64,000 bases of DNA from Halobellus sp. Atlit-31R (GTDB lineage: Archaea > Halobacteriota > Halobacteria > Halobacteriales > Haloferacaceae): positions 682,001 to 746,000 of the forward strand of contig QPLR01000001.1 in the NCBI GenBank assembly GCA_003665935.1, read 5' to 3'. Below the pieces are notes generated by a model. It was not told the DNA's origin and did not search any database. It saw nothing but the letters and a program-made list of their open reading frames with translations. Positions 59,693-64,000 of this stretch are shown here, piece by piece; the stretch's first letter is position 1; each line of letters opens with the position of its first letter. Both the position numbers and the translations under genes were made by a program.

Positions 59693-61288
59693 TCACTGAT
59701 ATCGGCCGCGCCCCTCGATCTCTCGGAGGCGACGCCGGACCGCCTCGCGGCCGACGGCCGCGTAGCCCGACTCGAACGCGTCGAGCAGCGGTGCGGCGTC
59801 GTCGGCGGTCCCCGCGACGCTCTGTTTGAACACGTGCAGATCCATCGCGTAGTCCTCGACGTGGCCGGTGTGATAGCCGAGGCCGAAGTCGACGAGGTAG
59901 GTGCGCTCGTCGCCGACGCGGACGTTCCGCGTCGTGGGGTCGCCGTGGACGAAGCCGGCGTCGTGGATCGTCGCCAGGTGGCGGCCGACGGCGCGGCACC
60001 GGTCGGCCGCGAGCGCCACCGCGAGGTCGTCGTCGCCGACGTACTCGAAGACCAGCGTCCCCTCTCGGGGGTCGACGTCGTAGACGACCGGCGTCGGGAC
60101 GCCGACGCGTCGGGCGGCGCTGGTCAGTCGCGCCTCCGCGCGAGTCCGCTCGGCCCGGAGCCGGTCGTCGAGCGCCGGGTGGCGGTACGCCTTCGGGACG
60201 CGGCGCTTGACGACGCGGTCGCGCTCGAACGTGACGGTCGCCTCCGCGCCGCGGATCGTCTGCGACGCCGCGGGGTCGCGGACGACCGACTCCGCCTCGC
60301 CGCGCCAGGTGACCGCCACCTCGTCGGGGCGGAAGTTCGGATCGACGGCGGAATCGGCGACGTCGAGCGTGTCGCCGGCGGCGTACATCTTCGCGCCGAG
60401 CACCGCGATCATTCCCGCGTTGTCCCGCAGGAATCGCGGGTCCGGCGCGTAGAAGTCCGCGCCGCGCTGCTCGCACATCGAGGCCAGCATCTCGCGGAGC
60501 CGCGCGTTCTGGCCGACGCCGCCGCCGAGGACGAGTTCGTCGGTGCCGGTCAGCGACAGGGCCCGCTCCGCGACCTCCGTCAGCATCCCGAAGATCGTCT
60601 CCTGGAGGCCCGCACAGACGTCTTCGACCGGGACGCCGTCGTCGACGGCGTCTTTCGCCGCCGACATAATGCCCGAGAACGAGAAGTCCATCCCCTTGAC
60701 GACGTACGGGAGGTCGTAGTAGTCGCCCGCTTTCGCCCGCGCTTCGACTTTCGGTCCGCCGGGGTGCGCCCAGTCGAGGTGGCGCGTGAACTTGTCGAGG
60801 GCGTTGCCGACGCCCGTGTCCATCGTCTCGCCGAGGAGTCGGTAGCGACCGTTGTGATAGCCCAGCAGGTGCGCGTTCGCCCCCGAGGCGTTCAAACAGA
60901 CCGGCGAGTCGAAGCCCGACTGGTGGCGGCCGATCTCCAGGTGGGCGACCATATGGTTGACACCGACGAGCGGCACCGACAGCGTCTGTGCGAGCGAGCG
61001 CGCCGCGGTCCCGACGATGCGGAGACACGGCCCGAGGCCGGGGCCGCGGGAGAAGGCTACGGCGTCGACGTCGAGGCCGTCGCCGTCGCCGGTCTCGGCG
61101 GCGTGTTCGAGGATCGTCGAGACGACCGCCGGGATGGCCGTGCCCATATGCTCGGCCGCCTCGCGCGGGTGAATGCCGCCGCTGTCGGGCAGGTACGGAT
61201 CGGACTCGATGACGACCGCGTCGGTCTCGGTGTCGTAGAGCGCAGCGCTGGCGGCCCACGCGGTGCCTTCGATTCCGACGATTCGCAT
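59693..61288 (-). CDS. Fused KEOPS Kae1-Bud32 (tRNA t6A synthesis)
   Basis: The 531-residue protein fuses Kae1 (about 1-325) and the Bud32 kinase/ATPase (about 335-531). Kae1 has the metal-binding His-Met-Val-Ala-His near residue 110 and Gly-Leu-Gly-Pro-Cys-Leu-Arg near 85. Bud32 has the catalytic His-Gly-Asp-Pro-Thr-Thr-Arg-Asn near 446 and Val-Asp-Phe-Gly-Leu-Gly near 465. The KEOPS complex adds threonylcarbamoyl to A37 of ANN-reading tRNAs, such as the CAT and GTT anticodon tRNAs in this window. It lies 33 bp after rps24e with no rps27ae between. Confidence 0.96.
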   Translation of the reverse strand: MRIVGIEGTAWAASAALYDTETDAVVIESDPYLPDSGGIHPREAAEHMGTAIPAVVSTILEHAAETGDGDGLDVDAVAFSRGPGLGPCLRIVGTAARSLAQTLSVPLVGVNHMVAHLEIGRHQSGFDSPVCLNASGANAHLLGYHNGRYRLLGETMDTGVGNALDKFTRHLDWAHPGGPKVEARAKAGDYYDLPYVVKGMDFSFSGIMSAAKDAVDDGVPVEDVCAGLQETIFGMLTEVAERALSLTGTDELVLGGGVGQNARLREMLASMCEQRGADFYAPDPRFLRDNAGMIAVLGAKMYAAGDTLDVADSAVDPNFRPDEVAVTWRGEAESVVRDPAASQTIRGAEATVTFERDRVVKRRVPKAYRHPALDDRLRAERTRAEARLTSAARRVGVPTPVVYDVDPREGTLVFEYVGDDDLAVALAADRCRAVGRHLATIHDAGFVHGDPTTRNVRVGDERTYLVDFGLGYHTGHVEDYAMDLHVFKQSVAGTADDAAPLLDAFESGYAAVGREAVRRRLREIEGRGRYQ

Positions 61289-61321
61289 CGAAAAGTAATT
61301 CTCGTGGCCTCTACGGCCGGG

Positions 61322-61636
61322 TTATGCCTCTTCGGCTTCCGCGTCGGCGGCCTCTTCGGCTTCGATCTTGTTGCGGTCGAGCATGTAGTCCTGCTCGATG
61401 TCGCGGGCGAAGTCCGGCGAGTCGTAGACCTTCGCGTAGCCGACGGTCTTCCGCATCCCGAACTTCGTGTCGAGTTCGTGGACGACGACCTCGTCTGAGT
61501 CTTTGTTCAGTTTCGCCGCGAGACTGTCGCGAACGGAGAGTCGAGACGGCGTCGCGTCCTCGTGAACGATCTCGAACCGGACGTCCGTCCGATGCAACAT
61601 CGGATTCTCGTCCTCGGAGATAATGTCGATTTCCAT
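61322..61636 (-). CDS. rps24e: Ribosomal protein eS24
   Basis: A 104-residue protein starting Met-Glu-Ile-Asp-Ile-Ile-Ser-Glu, with Asn-Pro-Met-Leu-His-Arg-Thr-Asp near residue 11, Gly-Met-Arg-Lys-Thr-Val-Gly-Tyr-Ala-Lys-Val-Tyr near 60 and an acidic Glu/Ala tail, as in haloarchaeal S24e. A TTTTAC box on the minus strand lies about 37 bases before the ATG, so it has its own promoter. The expected neighbour rps27ae is missing here. Confidence 0.95.
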   Translation of the reverse strand: MEIDIISEDENPMLHRTDVRFEIVHEDATPSRLSVRDSLAAKLNKDSDEVVVHELDTKFGMRKTVGYAKVYDSPDFARDIEQDYMLDRNKIEAEEAADAEAEEA

Positions 61637-61822
61637 GGTTCAGTTGTTCTACCATCCATCCGAAAGGAGTAAAAGGATTTCGAAGGTGGGAGCGACGGCG
61701 AAATCGGAGGCTCCGAACGCATCGTCGGAGGCGGGCGAGCAGCGTCGAGTGCCGCGCGTCCGGGTTCGTGTCAGCCTGCAGGAGTTCGGACTGCAGACCG
61801 CAGAGAATCGGATCGCGGAGAG

Positions 61823-62353
61823 TCAGGCGACGCCGAGCGTCGACAGGGCGGCTTCGACGTCCCCGTCCATCTGTTCGAGCAGCGAGCGCATCTCGACCTT
61901 CGCGTCGGGAGTCACGGCGACGGCGACCATCCCTTGGCCGGGCTGGCCGTAGACGACCGTCGCACCGACTGGCGCGACGAGCACAGCAGGAAGCGCCGCG
62001 AGATCCTCCTCGCCGTCGACGACGATCGTGACGGGGTCGTCGGCCGCGACGGCGTCGGCGAGCGCCGCGAGCAACGCCTTCGAGATGCGTCCCGGCGCGT
62101 TCTCGACGTCCCGGCGGTGCTCGGGGTCCGCGAGGGCGTCGCTGATCGTCTCGTCGACCGCCTCGCGCTCGGTGCGGCCGTCGACGAGCGCGACTGCGGG
62201 GACGTGGCCGGCCTGTCGGAGGTGGTAGGTGACGACGTCGCCGACGGCGACGATCGGGCGTCCGGCGTCGCCGAGGAGCGCGTCGGCGTCCCGATAGACC
62301 GGCCCGAGCGGCTCTTTGAACGCGTCGCGGAGCGCCGCGGGCAGCGAGAGCAT
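61823..62353 (-). CDS. Archaeal GTP-dependent dephospho-CoA kinase
   Basis: The 176-residue DUF359 protein has Val-Ala-Val-Gly-Asp-Val-Val-Thr near residue 36 and the Asn-Ala-Pro-Gly-Arg-Ile segment near 85. Val-Val-Asp-Gly-Glu-Glu-Asp-Leu-Ala near 113 and Val-Tyr-Gly-Gln-Pro-Gly-Gln-Gly near 134 complete the family pattern. DUF359 proteins finish coenzyme A synthesis in archaea using GTP. It follows spt4 by four bp in the aIF2 gamma-rpo7-spt4 transcription unit, its usual archaeal place. Confidence 0.9.
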   Translation of the reverse strand: MLSLPAALRDAFKEPLGPVYRDADALLGDAGRPIVAVGDVVTYHLRQAGHVPAVALVDGRTEREAVDETISDALADPEHRRDVENAPGRISKALLAALADAVAADDPVTIVVDGEEDLAALPAVLVAPVGATVVYGQPGQGMVAVAVTPDAKVEMRSLLEQMDGDVEAALSTLGVA

Positions 62354-62357
62354 CCGT

Positions 62358-62555
62358 TCAGCGGACCTTCAGCGCGTAGCCGCCCGGTTCGTTGACGTTC
62401 ATCTCCGCGGCGATCTCGGACTCCTCGGGATGGGTGATGACGACGTAGCCCGCCCAGTCCTCGGTGAGGCTGCTCGATCCGCAGTTCTCACACGCCTGCG
62501 CGTCGGCGTGGTTGATGTAGTGGCACTCCCGGCAGGCGAGACGGGACTCCGCCAT
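62358..62555 (-). CDS. spt4: Transcription elongation factor Spt4
   Basis: A 65-residue zinc protein with Cys-Arg-Glu-Cys and Cys-Glu-Asn-Cys pairs, then Asp-Trp-Ala-Gly-Tyr-Val-Val and Ser-Glu-Ile-Ala. Spt4 (also called RpoE2) pairs with Spt5 to keep RNA polymerase processive. Its start touches the rpo7 stop codon (next base), so the genes are coupled. Confidence 0.95.
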   Translation of the reverse strand: MAESRLACRECHYINHADAQACENCGSSSLTEDWAGYVVITHPEESEIAAEMNVNEPGGYALKVR

Positions 62556-63134
62556 CTACGTCCCCTCCGCCTCGGTCGTGGCGGTGCCCGCCTGGCGGTC
62601 GGCTTCCAGCCACCCGTGTTTGCCGAGCCCCGGCTGCTTCGCGGTGAGGCCGATCTTCGAGTCGCGGGGGTTGCGCTCGTCGATGCTCTTCGTGACGACC
62701 CGCACGCGGACGGAGTCGCCCACGCTGAGCGTCCGGTTCGATTCGGTCGACGCGAGCTGCTGGTTCTCGCCGTCGTAGGCGAGATACTCGTCGGAGATCT
62801 GCGAGACGTGCAGCAGTCCGTCGACGGGGCCGATGCCGACGAACGCGCCGAACTCGACGACCTCGACGACCTCGCCGTCGACGACTTCCTGCATCGAGGG
62901 GTCGAACGTGATCGCGTCGAACTCCGCCTCGTAGTAGACGCCGGCGCGACCGGGGAGCACCGTCCCCTCGCCGATGTCGTGGACCCGGATGACGCTGACG
63001 ACGCTCCCGACGTCTTCGTCCATCCGGCCTTCGAGTTTGTCCTGCAGGAGCCGCTTGACCCGCTGTGGCGTCACGTCTGCGAGGTGCGCTGGCGGCACCT
63101 CGACTGTATCTTTGAGTCGTACCCGTTTGTACAT
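62556..63134 (-). CDS. rpo7: RNA polymerase subunit Rpo7 (E')
   Basis: The 192-residue protein has the RNAP7 N-terminal domain (about 1-80, Val-Arg-Leu-Lys-Asp-Thr-Val-Glu-Val-Pro) and an S1 domain (about 82-165, Gly-Ala-Phe-Val-Gly-Ile-Gly-Pro-Val-Asp-Gly-Leu). Together with Rpo4 it forms the polymerase stalk that contacts emerging RNA. It lies between the PIN-domain gene (3-bp gap) and spt4. Confidence 0.96.
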   Translation of the reverse strand: MYKRVRLKDTVEVPPAHLADVTPQRVKRLLQDKLEGRMDEDVGSVVSVIRVHDIGEGTVLPGRAGVYYEAEFDAITFDPSMQEVVDGEVVEVVEFGAFVGIGPVDGLLHVSQISDEYLAYDGENQQLASTESNRTLSVGDSVRVRVVTKSIDERNPRDSKIGLTAKQPGLGKHGWLEADRQAGTATTEAEGT

Positions 63135-63137
63135 ACG

Positions 63138-63521
63138 TTATGGTTCTGTTATTTCCAATGTGTTTCGGCCCCTTAAACCGATTACGCGAACACCGCGTTC
63201 GAGCAGTCGGTCGCGGAGCGGCCTGTCGTTCGTGAGGACGTAATCGCCCTCTGCTTCGGCGAGTTCGACCACCGCGTCGTCGGCGTACGATTCGCCGGTC
63301 TCGACGACGCGACACCGCGAGACGAGGTCCCGGCCCACGCTCGCGGCTGTCGCTTCGACGCCGCTGCCCGCCGCGGCGAGCTTCTCCAGTTCGGCGACGA
63401 CCGATCGGGTGGTGACCAGATCGGCGTCCGCGCCGACGAGCCGTTCGAGTTCGTCGAAGACGCGGACGTCGAGCTCGACCGGCATCATCAGCGCGTTGGT
63501 GTCGAGTATCACCGTCGTCAT
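63138..63521 (-). CDS. PIN-domain protein in the rpo7 operon
   Basis: The protein has 127 residues from ATG 63521 (136 from 63548). Motif Val-Ile-Leu-Asp-Thr-Asn-Ala-Leu-Met is the PIN start with the first Asp; later acidic residues and Thr-Asn-Asp near the end complete the nuclease site. This Fcf1/VapC-like protein sits in this operon in many archaea and is thought to act in RNA processing. The start is ambiguous because a trinucleotide repeat encodes Met-Thr-Thr-Thr and further Met codons; ATG 63521 gives the normal family length. Confidence 0.85.
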   Translation of the reverse strand: MTTVILDTNALMMPVELDVRVFDELERLVGADADLVTTRSVVAELEKLAAAGSGVEATAASVGRDLVSRCRVVETGESYADDAVVELAEAEGDYVLTNDRPLRDRLLERGVRVIGLRGRNTLEITEP

Positions 63522-63601
63522 CGTCATCGTCGTCGTCGTCGTCGTCATCGTCTTCGTCTCCCGTCGGCGTCAGTTGGTCGCACGCGCGGCGCTCGCCGTG
63601 G

Positions 63602-64000
63602 TCACTGCAGCGTTCCGATCCCGATGAGCCGCCAGCGCGCGCCGACGCGGCGGTTGATGGCGATCTTCGAGCCGGCCTCGGCGCAGACGGGGCGCTTCAG
63701 CGCCACCTCGGCCTCGCCGGTTCGTGCGCTCGTGACCGATCCGACGGTCGTGGCGGTCCCGACGGTGAGCATCAGCGGCTCGCCGGTCGAGATCTCCTCG
63801 ACCGAGCCCTCGTCTTCGCCGACGATCCGGTCGAGCAGCTCGACGTCCATCGTGAACTGCTCGCGCGTCGGCGGGAGCGTGCCGGGCTCGCCGGCGACCT
63901 GGCCGGCCAGCGCGTCGCCCTTCGTGAGACTCGGGTCGAGCCCGGTGCCGATGCCGCAGAGACCGCCCGGACGCACTTCGTCGACGGAGCGGCTACCGGC
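63602..64000 (-). CDS. eif2g: Translation initiation factor aIF2 subunit gamma, C-terminal part
   Basis: The last 132 codons are in the window, reading in frame from the right edge (64000) to the TGA. [18 protein letters not shown] belongs to domain II, and Leu-Lys-Arg-Pro-Val-Cys-Ala then [14 protein letters not shown] is the domain III end. The GTPase domain lies outside. The gamma subunit binds initiator tRNA and the alpha subunit encoded at 17 kb. It heads the PIN-rpo7-spt4 operon. Confidence 0.95.
   Translation of the reverse strand, partial: AGSRSVDEVRPGGLCGIGTGLDPSLTKGDALAGQVAGEPGTLPPTREQFTMDVELLDRIVGEDEGSVEEISTGEPLMLTVGTATTVGSVTSARTGEAEVALKRPVCAEAGSKIAINRRVGARWRLIGIGTLQ

Overview
The window is chromosomal DNA from a halophilic archaeon (class Halobacteria). 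The evidence is the high GC content, very acidic proteins, mostly leaderless genes with an AT-rich TATA hexamer about 27 bases before the start codon, and archaeal information-processing genes: aIF2 alpha and gamma, Rpo7, Spt4, fused Kae1-Bud32, a doublet histone and an RPA-type single-strand binding protein. The azf gene and the order rpa2-histone-deacetylase-cca recall Haloferax, so Haloferacales is likely, but this rests on memory and not on an alignment.

Layout. 1-5.4 kb: end of an esterase, a coiled-coil gene, smc and scpA. 5.5-8.2 kb: nucleoside salvage (MTA phosphorylase, phosphoribosyltransferase) and a transporter. 8.2-14.7 kb: a sensory block of a Bat-type PAS/GAF/HTH regulator, a double-domain KaiC-like ATPase and a PAS/GAF histidine kinase. 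14.8-18.5 kb: PhzF, then PAC2, nop10, aIF2 alpha, rps27e and rpl44e. 18.6-22.5 kb: a large DUF2298 membrane protein opposite a glycosyltransferase and a GtrA protein. 22.6-29.4 kb: initiator tRNA, metabolic genes (Rieske, class IV aminotransferase, MptD, azf), small haloarchaeal proteins and a tRNA-Arg with a duplicated 3' half. 29.6-34.6 kb: rpa2, histone, histone-deacetylase homologue, cca and two tRNAs.

34.7-38.6 kb is the accessory part. Two small regulators (DUF7344-type and Lrp/AsnC) precede two co-directional Tat-secreted proteins of unknown function. The regulators are flanked by palindromes, and the secreted pair has an unusual folded leader. This is the best candidate for an undescribed system. 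38.8-64 kb returns to core genes: NikR, kdgK, mutL/mutS, ubaA, leuS, npdG, hisE, a PIN-ATPase-KH protein, a chemotaxis transducer, ITPase, KEOPS Kae1-Bud32, rps24e, dephospho-CoA kinase, spt4, rpo7, a PIN protein and the end of aIF2 gamma.

Two patterns cross region borders. Several genes (kaiC-like, mutL, rpa2, a zinc-finger gene) are preceded by a short open frame that ends on or next to the main start codon. Short tandem duplications cluster at gene 3' ends and twice include the stop codon. I saw no CRISPR array, no transposase and no rRNA.
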